This document shows, piece by piece, positions 33,360-45,310 of a stretch of DNA of 64,000 nucleotides. A program made the position numbers and the translations under genes. Origin of the DNA: Chrysoperla carnea (lineage: Eukaryota; Arthropoda; Insecta; Neuroptera; Chrysopidae); NCBI RefSeq assembly GCF_905475395.1, contig NC_058337.1, positions 114,880,368-114,944,367 on the forward strand. The letters are read 5' to 3'. The notes beneath the pieces are model-generated. The model was not told the origin of the DNA, did no database searches, and worked only from the letters and a program-made list of their open reading frames with translations. Every line of letters starts with the position of its first letter. The first letter of the stretch is position 1.

Positions 33360-33743
33360 ACTATTATAACAATAATAATAATCTTCCTCGAGCTTACAAC
33401 TTCCACGGCAGTATTGCTTTCTTTCTTTTCTCTAACCAATTATTATTATATTGCCTCTTCAAATGCGGTGGTAATATAGGCAACACAATAAGTGTTAATT
33501 CCAACTAGGTAGACTGATATTTAGAAAGTTAAAAAGTTTTGAAGCCTGTCTTTCGTTTTGAAATTGTCTACAGTTTATTTGAATATGTTCAACTGTAGTT
33601 GATATGTTGTTGCAGAATTGTAAATTTGGTCTCGGGAACTTCTTCATAATACAATTGTAGGTTAATTTGATATGGCCATTTCTCAAACAAGCGGGGACAA
33701 CTTCATTTTTCCTATTGTTCTGATATTGCTTTTGATTAACCAT
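33360..33743 (-). pseudogene. Jockey-type non-LTR retrotransposon ORF2, C-terminal relic
   Basis: The minus-strand frame 33743-33495 ends with LRNGHIKLTYNCIMKK, then CNNISTTVEHIQINCRQFQNER. This matches the pattern at the end of Jockey/CR1-like ORF2 proteins (LRxGHTxLTHxxLM, then C...TVEHxLxxCxxxxxxR). The stop at 33495 is where the family normally ends. Upstream of 33743 the frame meets a TAA and similarity is lost, so reverse transcriptase is missing. The following 130 bp to about 33360 may be 3' UTR, with ACCGCATTTGAAGAGGCAAT and a TAATAATAA tract. A 5'-truncated, inactive copy. Confidence 0.72.
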
Positions 33744-34740
33744 TTCCAGTGTTTTTATTTACTGTTAATAACAATCTAAGCATCAACAATGCTTACTTAA
33801 AATTACTAAAAGTTAAATTTCATATACAATGAAGTACGTACATATACAAATGCCGTTTCAACTATGTCATGTTTTTAAGTAGTAAGTAACTAAGTAAGCA
33901 AGCAAAGCCTTTACATGAGATATTTATTATTGCATTGAATTATTCATTAAGAGTTATTCTACTGTAAAATCATTATTGTTTTTAGTATACGTTTGTTAAC
34001 TTGCGCTCCACTCGCTCATTCGCTGCTGTTCATCAAACTATCATTTTAATTTGTTAGCACGCATCTATATCTATTTATATTTATTTTTATTTCTCTTCTA
34101 TTTAAGTACTTTAATAGTTAATTCATCTGATTTACTATTTTTTTTGTTTTATTTGCTATGCTATTATAGAAAGAAATTCTTTCATACAAATTACTCATTT
34201 TTATTTGAGGATAAAGATTGCAGTATGTCGAAACTCCAACAAGTGGTATAAACTTTTAACTTAATTATTTCGTTGCTGTAAATAAATGGAGACAAGCTTT
34301 TATTTAATGAAATAGAGGAGAGTTTTAAAAAAAATCATCTTTCTTAATTTTGTCATTGATCGAAATAATATAAATGGTGCCGTAAAGTATGCGAAAGTAC
34401 CACGAAACAGGCAAAAGATTCTGTCATAACAACTCTTGTTTTTAGACACCACATTTTACCTGTAGGATATTGTTGGATACGTATTTAAAAATAGAATAGT
34501 CCTCCAGTGATTTTTTTAAGGCTCACCCTAGTGTCTAGACTATATAACACATTTGTTTCACTAACAAAATACAATTTTTCAATTTATAAATTATTAAATT
34601 TAGCTCATCCACTTCGCAGGTCGTCCTATTTTTAAAATTTTCCAGCAACAATGTGGAATGATGTTTAAGATACAAGGAAGTATTTTTCGTCTGCAATAAC
34701 AGTGATCATACTGTCACCAATTCATGTTAAACTGCTATAA

Positions 34741-35264
34741 GTCCGCGGTATAGCACCCATTTTGTTTAATTGATGAAAACATGTTTGAAATTTCGTCAGT
34801 GGTCTTTTGGCGAGTCTACCAAACTTTCTCTCTACGACATTCTTTTGAAAGGTCTATGTTTTTAAATGAGCATGGTAACGTTATATTTAAGCTCATCAGT
34901 GTGAAAAAACGCAGCAGGGAATTTGAAGGGCAGTATGACCACTCGAAAACATTCATAATTATTAAACAATAAAATATTTTTCCGACAAAAATACTGCACT
35001 AATGAGCTTGTCTACCACCACGAACATTCCGTACGTAAGTATTTTTGTTTTAACATACATATTCAAATTTGCTGAATTGATAATGGTTACAATACCCTGC
35101 TGCGTTTTATCAGACCCATAGCTTAAAAATGACGTTATCATGCTAATTTGAAAGCGCACTTTTGAAAAAATTCGTAGAGAGTTTGATAGGCTCGTCAAAA
35201 AGAAGTCACTCAAGTTTCAAGTATGTATTAATCATTTAACAAAAAGAATGCTGTCCCGTAGACT
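34741..35264. mobile_element. MITE-like element with about 170 bp terminal inverted repeats
   Basis: Core arms 34786-34919 and 35095-35219 are reverse complements at roughly 75 percent (pairing blocks include CGAGTCTACCAAACT, GCATGGTAACGTTA and AAAACGCAGCAGGG). Weaker pairing continues outward to about 34741 and 35264 (CGGTATAGCACCC against its diverged partner). The centre is AT-rich without coding capacity. Open frames reported across it on both strands are two views of the same inverted repeat. Confidence 0.72.
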
Positions 35265-38200
35265 AAATGCGATTAAAGATGCAATTACCATTTCTGGTCG
35301 AATATGGACACATACTAAGAAGGTTGTTGTATAGTTATATTACCGCTTTAATATGGACTAACGCTATTGATCAATATCGGTTATTCGGAAACTTTATCTT
35401 ACTCAAAACTTTACTTTTTTTGGGTATAGACCTTCAATGAAAGATAAAAAGAAGAATATTACAGCAAGAGTAAAGACAAAAAACAAATGTTCATTCTTTT
35501 TATGGAAATTTTGTTGTATCGTTTAAAATTCTCACATAATTATTTACTAAAAAGTCTTATTCATTTTTTTAATACATTAAATATTTCTAAGTCTAACTGC
35601 AGTAAAGTTTGAAATAAAAATGTTTGAAAAAAATATATCTTTTTTAACTTATTACTGATAACAGTTTATTATTTATGATATAAAAGTATTTTTAAAAATA
35701 TATTATACACATTAAGATAAAATAACTTATACTAGTACATATATAATTATTAGAAGAAATAAAAAAAACTTGACAAAAATCTTCTTAAAGGCATTTTGAA
35801 AAAATAAAAATTCGATGAACTATGACTTAAAAAGACCAACAACAAAAATATTGCAAATTCATAAACGACTGACTGTTCTTGATAATGGATTTGACCGTTT
35901 GTCTTATCAATATATTTTAATCTATTTATTAATATATAAAATTATTGCACTAGATACTATTGTAACTTTCACTGAAATTATACCATAGGCTATGCTGTAT
36001 ACATTATTTTATTATCGTAAGAATTGAATCGCGCATCTTGAAATGTGTGGCTAAGCTGAACCAAGATTGTATTTGAGTATCTTTGTTAAATATACTCACT
36101 TCATAGGTTTAAAGCATCTTTGCTTGACTCATTGGTTTTGATCTTACAAGTCTTGTTTGGCCTTCCAATATGTTAGAGAAAGAGCAAAATGCAAATGTAA
36201 GTGTGTAAGATAAGGGCAATCAAATAGGACTAGTTTTGTTCTTGCTGATTATCACTAAACTCAAGAGCAAAAAAAAATACGACTTCATTGCTAAAATTTT
36301 ATCGACAATGATTGGCATTTTACCGAAAGAAAATGCGCTTAAAGTTTATCGAAAATTGTAGGTCAAAATCATGGACACAGGCGAATGTCCTCTATTGTCT
36401 TCGACGACTTTTGGCTAAAATATTTTTCGGTAGTTCTGACAAATGCTGACGATTAACGAAAAAATAGTTTAGATTAAAAATGTTTGTTTGATCAACTTTC
36501 TAAATTAAAGTGTAATTCTATCTCTTACCGTTTGAGATCTAAATTGGCTGTTAAAGAAACCCGATAAACTAGATCCAATTTGATGTCAGAACATCGAATT
36601 CTGTAACTTTGTTTAAAATTTTTTGATTGATTAACTACAAAACGAGCTATTACCCATTATAGATTAAAATGGCCACCCTGTATATACCAAGATTTTGACC
36701 AGTGTATACTCCTAATAATATACAATTCGGAAGGGATACCCCCAATAATTAGCTTGCAAATAGCAATAGATGATAATGCAGAACAAAAGAGCTAAATTAA
36801 GTTTTTGGGCTATCGTTAAATTTGTCTAGTTGGACATGTGTAAAAAAAAATATTTAAATTTATTTAAGAACAAAGTTATTTCAATTTTGAATGAATTATC
36901 AATACTTGGACCACCCCGTACAAAGTTTGGTCACAGTATCGTTCTTCAAATCATTAATGCTGCTAGTTCAAAATCTTAAAGATTCCTTTAAGATTTTTAC
37001 GTTCTAAACCAGTTTGGAGACTGGTTCCCGTCACTATTTCTTTAGGAATTTCATTGTAAATTTTAAATTCGTTTGGCTGTATTTTGGTGGTAAAAACGAG
37101 CTTGCAACTAGTTGGAAATTAGTTTACAGCTTCAATGTCACATCCATATGTGTAGGCCCTTAAATTCAATTATCTTTCGTATTATTTTCAAGCAACTTTA
37201 ATAGCTAACTTTTTTTTAAAATATCACTCAATATATTTATAAAATATTCTTCATATATAAAATGCATTTTATACTTATATCAGCAAATAATTCGTGTGAA
37301 TCAGTTAAAAAGGAATTTATAAACATTTTATTGATTAGTTTACAATAAAATTTTCGAAAATATTTTGACCATATATTAATACAAGTAGATATTATTTGTT
37401 TTTCAAAATCAATAATTATTTCCTGATATTTCTAGAAAATTTTATTATATGCAGGATATTCATATACCTACGATAAATTGTCGACAGGAAAGCATTTAAC
37501 ATACTTCAAACTAAAATTTACAATATTTGAAATATCTATAAAGAACTTTAGCAAAAAAGTACCACAATACTCTAAATAAAATTTTTATTTCGAGTATTGT
37601 GATATTTAATAACAATGTTCTGTTTATTTGATACATTCTCGATATTTTAGGCGGTGGAATATACTTAACTCTAAATGTCAAACCACTTCCCGTAGCGGAT
37701 GGCTTTTATTCCGTCTTTTCTAAGGTTGAAGTCCATTTTCAGTCATTTTACTTAATCATTTTCAGTCATTTTTTTGGCAATGTTGATTTTTTTCAAGTTA
37801 TGACCGGTTTAATGTTTGAACAAGACTTTATTTTAAAATAGCCTACAAATTTGTCTCAAATCGAAAAGTATAATTTTCTTATTAGATGATCAAAAACTGT
37901 TTAAAGAAATCTCTCGCACCATTTTAGCGCTAATTCTTTTCAAAATTGGCCATCGAATTTTAAAGGAAGTTTTGGCGTAACTTTGGACCTCTTTTGGCTA
38001 CAGAGGGTCGCGTGATTCATCTTCTCAATTTTTCTATTCTTCTTATATTTCAGTTCTCCAACATCGATTTTAATTTTGCAACCATTATTAATCGCGGATT
38101 TGTTTTCTATTAAAATGAAATCTGTCTGTCAAAATCAGTACTATACGAACCCACACAATTTGAAAATAGATTTTTATTAAATTTTAGTGAAACAAATATA

Positions 38201-39459
38201 TGAGGTAATATTCATCTCACAATTTTAGATGGTGGGTTACCACACAATTTTGAATCTATTGAACATGAAAATATACCTAAGTAACAATATAACATTTTAT
38301 AGCAAAATAACATTGTTATTATTATTGCCTTAGCTATATTATTATTAATAGGATGAAGTGTTGTACCTTTGATGGTGGCGTATCGTAGAGCACTCTCCAG
38401 TTTCTTAAAAATATTGCTATCTTTTAGATATAAACTTTACCTAATCGAGGGCAAGCAACTGAGAGAATGGTTGGTTGTTCATCTACTTTTCTTGTCAATT
38501 AAAATAAAAATCACATTTGCAAATTGCAATCTTATTGCAATTTTACTCATAAGGATCAAATGCATCGTGTACTAAGAAGCTAAGATACTTAATGCTACAG
38601 TCATTTTTATTTATACCATATGTCAGCATGTCGTATACTCGACATCTCAAGAATCAATGAACTTATTATTTGAAACTGTTACTGGCCGTTCATAGAAGAG
38701 CTGACCATAAGAAAAACTCCCTAAAACTGCCACGTTGAAAAAAAAACTCCCTAAAATAAAATCTGTGTGAGTGCTTCAAGGTATACTTTGATGTGATCCA
38801 TGGTCAAACTATGGCTTTGTTCCATTATTCACATATTAATCAAAAAAATAAATTTGTTACCGATTTAGTATGTTGTGAATTGTGATCCAAGGTAAAACAG
38901 TCTACCATATTATTATTCTCTAAGTAGGTACTACGAGCAAGTGAATAAGCACTGAGCACAAAATAGATATATATTGTTTATTAAAACAAGTTTATAAATA
39001 GGTTTTTTTTTTTGTTACGTAACGGTATAAAATAATTACAAGTAAAATATATGTGTGTACTATTAAAAGTATTGGAAAATATGAGCTAAAAATGTGCTAA
39101 CATGTATAACAAAGAAATGGTTGACTCTTGAATAGAATCAAGCAAAGTGAATGGTGTAATATGCATTTTAGAATATTATTGGCCATACTAAAAGCACTTC
39201 ACAAATTTTATTGTCTGATTCTATCTTGTATCTAGATTATTTAGAAAAATAATCGAAGATGTTCTGAAGATATTATTTCCCTTCAAAGACCCTTTATTAG
39301 CAATTTAGCAACAGCCAACATACAACACTGGCTGGAATATACTTTAGACATACCTTTAGATATACTTTAGACAAACATACCTCTGCACCATGACAATTGC
39401 AGAAGGTGTCAATGTAAGAGGAATAGATGGTCTATCTTTTATACCAATTTGCAACTGTT
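35265..39459. other. AT-rich non-coding sequence
   Basis: No gene, RNA or assignable repeat. Small open frames (for example 38369-38575) are without motifs. Confidence 0.5.
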
Positions 39460-39469
39460 GAGACAACTG

Positions 39470-39757
39470 GCATTGCTCAATTATAGATGTAACAATGCTC
39501 TTATAACAATAATGGAGTTTAACCTCAGTTTTTCACACATCCATCTATAACAGAGGCCATCCACATACAATCAAATATATGATATGGGTGGAGACGGTTA
39601 CTTCATTCTCAGCAGTGATCAATATACCACCCCATTAATTATAATTGATCAGACTGCCGCTGGGTGGATTCGAACACGCAACTTCCCAGTCAGTAGTAAA
39701 TCAAACGATTAAAGGCGATAGCGCCTTTATTCACTCGGCCACTGAGCTATGCACAAC
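39470..39757 (-). mobile_element. tRNA-Ser-derived SINE
   Basis: Read on the minus strand, the head is TAGCTCAGTGGC (A box, 39749-39738), continuing GCCGAGTGAATAAAGGCG as in serine tRNAs, a perfect AAAGGCG/CGCCTTT stem, a long variable region, and the B box GTGTTCGAATCC (39677-39666). A tRNA-unrelated body follows towards lower coordinates; its end near 39470 is a guess, and related sequence may continue to about 39290. There is no protein coding capacity. The missing acceptor pairing shows this is a SINE head rather than a tRNA gene. Confidence 0.72.
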
Positions 39758-42700
39758 TAGTAAAATAGAATTCAAGGATGCTTAAAGTGAATCTTTCTCC
39801 TGGAATCTCAACACAAAATATTTTTTGTACTAATAAAAATGAATTATACATTCACTTTAAGATAAACTTTTTTATCTTTTATAGTACTTATTGAGACTTT
39901 TAGCCAATCTTAAATCATATTTCACTTTTGCCAGAATTAGTATGGTAAAAGTGTCCTGATATTATAATTTATAAAGTGTGATAATAATGCGGGCGTTTAT
40001 AACCACCATAACTTTTTTTATTTTGATGACATAAATCATAAATTGGCAATAAACTTCCATCAAGGTAATTGGCATCCAATTCTAATAAATTTCCATGATT
40101 TTAAAATTGAATTCATTGTCCTCATTCTTCTAGACGATTAGTGGTATTATAACAAAAAAAAAAAAATGAATGTATTAATAATTGATTGCAGTCATCCATT
40201 ACTATTTTAAGAATGGTGGCCAAAAAAGCATCGATAGAAATAGCGTATATTACTCACTTATTTAATATAAAGTAAAAGAAAACCAAAGATGAATAACGAC
40301 TTAGCTCAGTTCAGCTTAAGAATATGCAAATCAGATAAAACAATTGTCGTTTTTGACGAGTGCTGACAGTAACGATTGACTCCATCACAAATCCGTCAAG
40401 ACAAGAAAAAGATATATTATACTATACATTTTATAATATCGTTCGCGTCACATTTTAAACATAACAAACAAAAGAATGTTACATTCCACCTAACAGAACA
40501 CTGTTATACAATTAAATTTGAAATTTTGCTTTGGCAATTAAACAAAGATGACGATAACAACATTTTACTAAAGTGAAATTTTGTATGAAATATACTCAAA
40601 TTTAATACAAAATTACATATTATACATATCTTTCGTCTTTGTGAATGCAATATAATACTTATAAGATATTTTACCTACTAAAGTAATAGCATTTTGTAGA
40701 AAATTGGTATTTCAAAATTAAGATTCTACTGCAGAATTATTATTTACTGGAAACGCATTATTAAATTCTAAATTCTTCTGATACCAAACTTTATAAATTG
40801 CGCTTCATAATTATTCTATATGTACTCAAAACACTGATTTATTACGATTTTTACCAATAATATTTATTTAGAGTTTAATCATAAGTATCCTAGGATTTAT
40901 AATATGATTTAACATTAATCTATGAGCAGTAATAATTCTCAAATGTTCATCAAGATTGATACTTCAGATGCTCCAAATCAAAATCCTTTAACTTCATCCG
41001 ATTTTATTTATTAGTGCCTCCTACCCGAAGGCATCTCGTCTTCGAGTGACAGGCCATTCTCAAGGAGGGCACAGAGGATTCTTGGTTTTGGTCTAGAATC
41101 TTGCATCTTGCATTTTACTTATAGATAGTAAAGTAGAGAAAAATATGACGGTATCTTCCTGCACAGATAGATATCTACTCTTTGATATTTTTATTTCCAT
41201 GCTTTATGATATTTCCATTCAGATCTTACCATATTGACAAAGATTGGTTTTACAGACGTCCATACCAATTCTTAATCACACTTAATAATTGCGTGCCTTG
41301 AATCTAAATTGAGGTGCAGTTTATTTGCGTAGAGTCTGCACTAGAAATCAATCTAAAGTTGATAAGCGTTAAATCTCCTCATATTTTAATTTCATTCTTG
41401 CACATTAAGCTTCAGTTTTTGCGTCAATTGGTTCTTGAAAGCAAGTTGAAGTGTTTGTGGAGAGTACAGCCTTCTGTTGCTTGGTCGATGGAAGATCCAA
41501 TTCTTGGAAATCACCTGTTACTAACATTTTTTAACTGATTAATAGATCTAATCAATAAAAATTATTTAATTATTTTTGTAAATTGATAAACACCAATTCA
41601 TTGTTACTAAGGTTGCCTCCTCTGTTAGAAAGGTATAACCTTATAGGCTACCTCACTTACTATTATTAATAGATGGAAAACCAATTAAATGCATAAATAG
41701 TTAAAAAGAAAGTAGTAAATGCTACTTCCATTCAATAGGGAAGCCTTAATTTTTTTATTGCCTATATTTCAATCCGATGGAGATTTAGAAGCATAGCCAA
41801 AATTATTGCCTTTAAAGATAATGCAAATGTAAATGTGTCTTTTTTCCCACCTCAGAGGTTTACTTAGGTTAAACGTTTAATGATAAAAACCTCTTAATAT
41901 CGAGATAATTAAGTATAATCCCTGTCGATAACAAACGAAAAAAAAAATGACAAGAGAAAACTTAGCGAGACTAAATAGAAACAAGCGCGAATAGAAGACA
42001 AGCGTAACTACCACACACACAACACAGGTCAACTATAGCTAGTTTAAAATAGAAATCATCATACAGAGTTTGTAAGACGAGGGCAGTTAAAAAATATTTA
42101 CACAATGCAGGTAAATCTTTTAAATAATTCTTTCCCCTTTCTCATATACAAAAAATAATAATAATAAAACTGCAACAAAAAACCTGTTATTGAACAAAAA
42201 AGAAAAGAAATAAATATATATAATATATATGTAAGTAAAGGTATCGTACATATCTACAACATAATATAAAACACAGCACTTCTATGCGCGCGATTTAAAT
42301 TCAAATCACCAAACTATAACCGATATTGGATGTTTTTTTTTTTTACAATTTATTAAAAAGTTGTGCTTTTTTATTTAATTCTTTTAGTCAATTTATCAAA
42401 GATGTCTCACTCTCGTGTAGGTATTTTTAGTATTACTATCTTGTTTCATTTAGTCTAGCTCTAACCAATAAGTACTTTGTCGTATAGGTGATGAGTTTGT
42501 GATCAATGAGGACTACTAATAAACATGTATAATTTAATCCTCGTAGAAATAGCCGTAACACTAAAGTGATTAAGGTATCGTTTACATTGTGATCGTAAAG
42601 CATTGCTGGGCAGACTTCGACTCTGAGTGATTTTTAGCAAAAAGAGGTATATTCCGAAGTGAGATGAATGATATTCACTGAGAGTATACATTTTTACCTG

Positions 42701-45190
42701 GAGAGCTGAGATGCTCTGAAGAGTAAACGTTGTCCACCAATTTCTTAAAGAGCCATTTTACCTTTCTTTTATTTTAGAGGCTAATACCAAACTAAGAACG
42801 ATGATGATGAAAATGATCAGCACACAGAGTATTTGTACAAAAGCCCGCATGGACAACAGTTCATCTATATGTCAGCGTCTTTAAGCCAACTGTGATCCAA
42901 GTTCATGCTACTGTTCAGGTACCTAAATGGACTGTTCAATACAACATACCATCACTTTCTGTTTGTCTTCGTCTTTAAAGTATTTTATATTCTCCGAGTA
43001 GCTCGGCTTAATTTAAGGAGATAGTTCTACTGATAACATTTTCTATGTGTTTTTGGAAACAAGTAAAGCTAGTGGATTGTATTGTAGCCAGAAATATTCC
43101 AGTAACTTCTACCAAGACGAATAGTTTTATTTGAAGTGTTAGTTTTTACGTGAAAATATGTGAGTGGATATTTTTTATCCTTACATGTGGGAAACGCCGT
43201 ACATGCATTACATGTGGGATCAATGAAGATGTGGAATTCTCAAATTTTGTACTGTAGCAGTAAAGACACTCTACTTTATAACTACGCTCTTGTTAGGTTT
43301 GTACTCTACACTTATTATCTAAGTGCGTTTGCATGGTCTAAGATGTCCAGTCTAATGAACAAGGTGGATTAGATGCATTCATTCTCTCAAAGTATTTATA
43401 GGCATCAACTCAAGAAACATTTGATACTGCTCCTGCTGTGACTGTTCCATTCTCCTGCATGCCACAGTTATCGACAACGTATTTTAGCTTATATATTGAA
43501 ACCTGGATTGATACCAATTTGTGTATAACCTAAATTAATAGCAAGAGTGTAAATATATTATTTAGATTGATGGAAACATTTAGTCTTGCAAATATCTAGA
43601 GCTAAATATTTCATTCATCATCAAAAGGTAAAGAATAGATTAACAAAGTGTCGTTCTGTTTCAACTATAAAATCAAACACATTTGAAAACTTTTCTTTAC
43701 CAATCTATAAATTTCAATTAATTCTACAATGTGAGTACACTTTATATATAAAATGACAATCAAACTTTAATAGAATTTATTTATTAATTTTAAAAACAAG
43801 TTCCGATATTGCAATAAAATTGATTAGAAATGGAATCTTATTAGCCAGCCATATTATATATTATTAAATAAATGCAGCCTCACCATTTCCCGGCATTTGT
43901 TGTATCCGTTTAACAAATAAATAAGAATTTAAAAGAAAAAAGTAAAATTCAATGTAAAATAAGTTTATGTTTAAAAACAAATTACTTGAAGATGATTGAT
44001 TCCTGGCCATATGGTTGGTTATATATAAAATGACTAAGAGCTTCTTTAAGTGACGGTTAAGTTTGTTAAGTGTGCGCATATATAACTTAACCACACCCAC
44101 ATCACTTAATATGACAAGTATGGATTTTCCTTGAGAATCCATTCAATGGAAAAGTCATCACAGAGTAGAATAAAATCTTTAAGGTTATCTTTTTCTTGTT
44201 AAAGATAAAATAAAAGTAAGCATGAACTTACCCCAAAAAACAAAAATTAACTTTTATATTCGCATAGAACGTCCTCTAAAAAAAATTCACTAATCTCTTT
44301 TTAAAATTAAATATTTGAAAGATGACGTTAAAATTAATAAGTTGATTCATTTATGGCTTGATCTATTTTTAAAATAATTCAAACAGAGATGTAAAGTGAA
44401 CGTTTACACTGTGGGTACCCACAATAAGATAACCAAATATTAGTTAAGTCGTTTTTGTAGTCTCTAATTAGTGTATTATTAAAATACTTTTTACATACTT
44501 CGTATAGAATACATTCAAATATTTGACGTTATAAATTTTACTGTGTGACGTCACTATTCGTTTATTTTATATGTGATATTTATAAGAAAAAGATAACGAC
44601 TATTTTTGCTGTATGTGTATATATGTCTCTTAGTTACAAAACAATTTTGGCATTAAATAAAATTTTACTTATTTTTCATCAGCCAAATACATAAATTGTT
44701 TATAATTACCAGTAAAACAATGTCAGGTTTTCCAAGTGTTTTCTCCGTATTTACAAATTCAACAGTTTTTTGTTTTTCTTCTTTTTCGAATCACTAATAT
44801 ATAGTTTTTTTTATGATTGTATATATCTATCTCAGTTTTATACACTATATTTAATAGAATTTTAACAAAAGATAACAAATATCGTCTCTAATGTATGAGA
44901 ACACAAAACATGCCTGCACTGAGTGTGAATTAATAAACTTTATGACACTCAAATCAACAATTACAATTTTGTTCAAAAAAAAAACTGTTCTCAAAAGAAA
45001 ATTTTTATTTTAATTTTTCACTCAAAATTTATAACAATTCTTTAATTTTTTTATAAAAAATTATTTAGTATATTAACTTTTTTTACATTGTTCACTTTAG
45101 TTTTAAAAAATATTTTTAAGTATTGTCTCGCATGTTTTTTTAAATAATTTTATTTTTTCAAAAAAAAATTATTCAGCACAAATAGTTCAA
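39758..45190. other. AT-rich sequence without recognisable genes
   Basis: Only small motif-free open frames and AT-rich tracts are present. A perfect TGACGTCA lies at 44546-44553. If the first exon proposed at 45196 is right, all of this is intron of the CSRNP gene. Confidence 0.45.
44546..44553. promoter_or_regulatory. Perfect CRE-like site TGACGTCA
   Basis: A palindromic 8 bp CREB/ATF consensus about 640 bp downstream (in gene orientation) of the proposed CSRNP first exon. Two more perfect copies are at 33091-33098 and 49279-49286. Confidence 0.35.
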
Positions 45191-45195
45191 CGCAC

Positions 45196-45310
45196 CTGCT
45201 TCATCTGTGAACATTTCAGTGTGTGTTACTACACTGGGTCGGACACAAAACATACAACCAAGCACAAGGGACAGCCATATCGCAAGCAGAGCAGAGCAGC
45301 GCATATAGCC
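45196..45310 (-). promoter_or_regulatory. Candidate non-coding first exon and promoter of the CSRNP gene
   Basis: This is a rare GC-richer patch in very AT-rich surroundings. On the minus strand it reads CTATATGCGCTGCTCTGCTC through to ATGAAGCAG|GTGCGT, a good splice donor with the exon ending at 45196. A TATA-like CTATATGC lies at its upstream edge. It is on the right strand to splice to the acceptor at 22763, giving a 22.4 kb intron. Other donors in the 23 kb interval could serve instead, so this is a proposal only. Confidence 0.3.

Noticed and set aside
33495-33743. A host gene of 82 codons
   Set aside because: The pattern at its end is that of a Jockey-type ORF2 C-terminus, and upstream reading is stopped, so it is treated as a retrotransposon relic.
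39660-39757. Functional tRNA-Ser gene
   Set aside because: A and B boxes are present, but acceptor stem pairing and a normal spacing of arms are missing; a SINE head explains it better.
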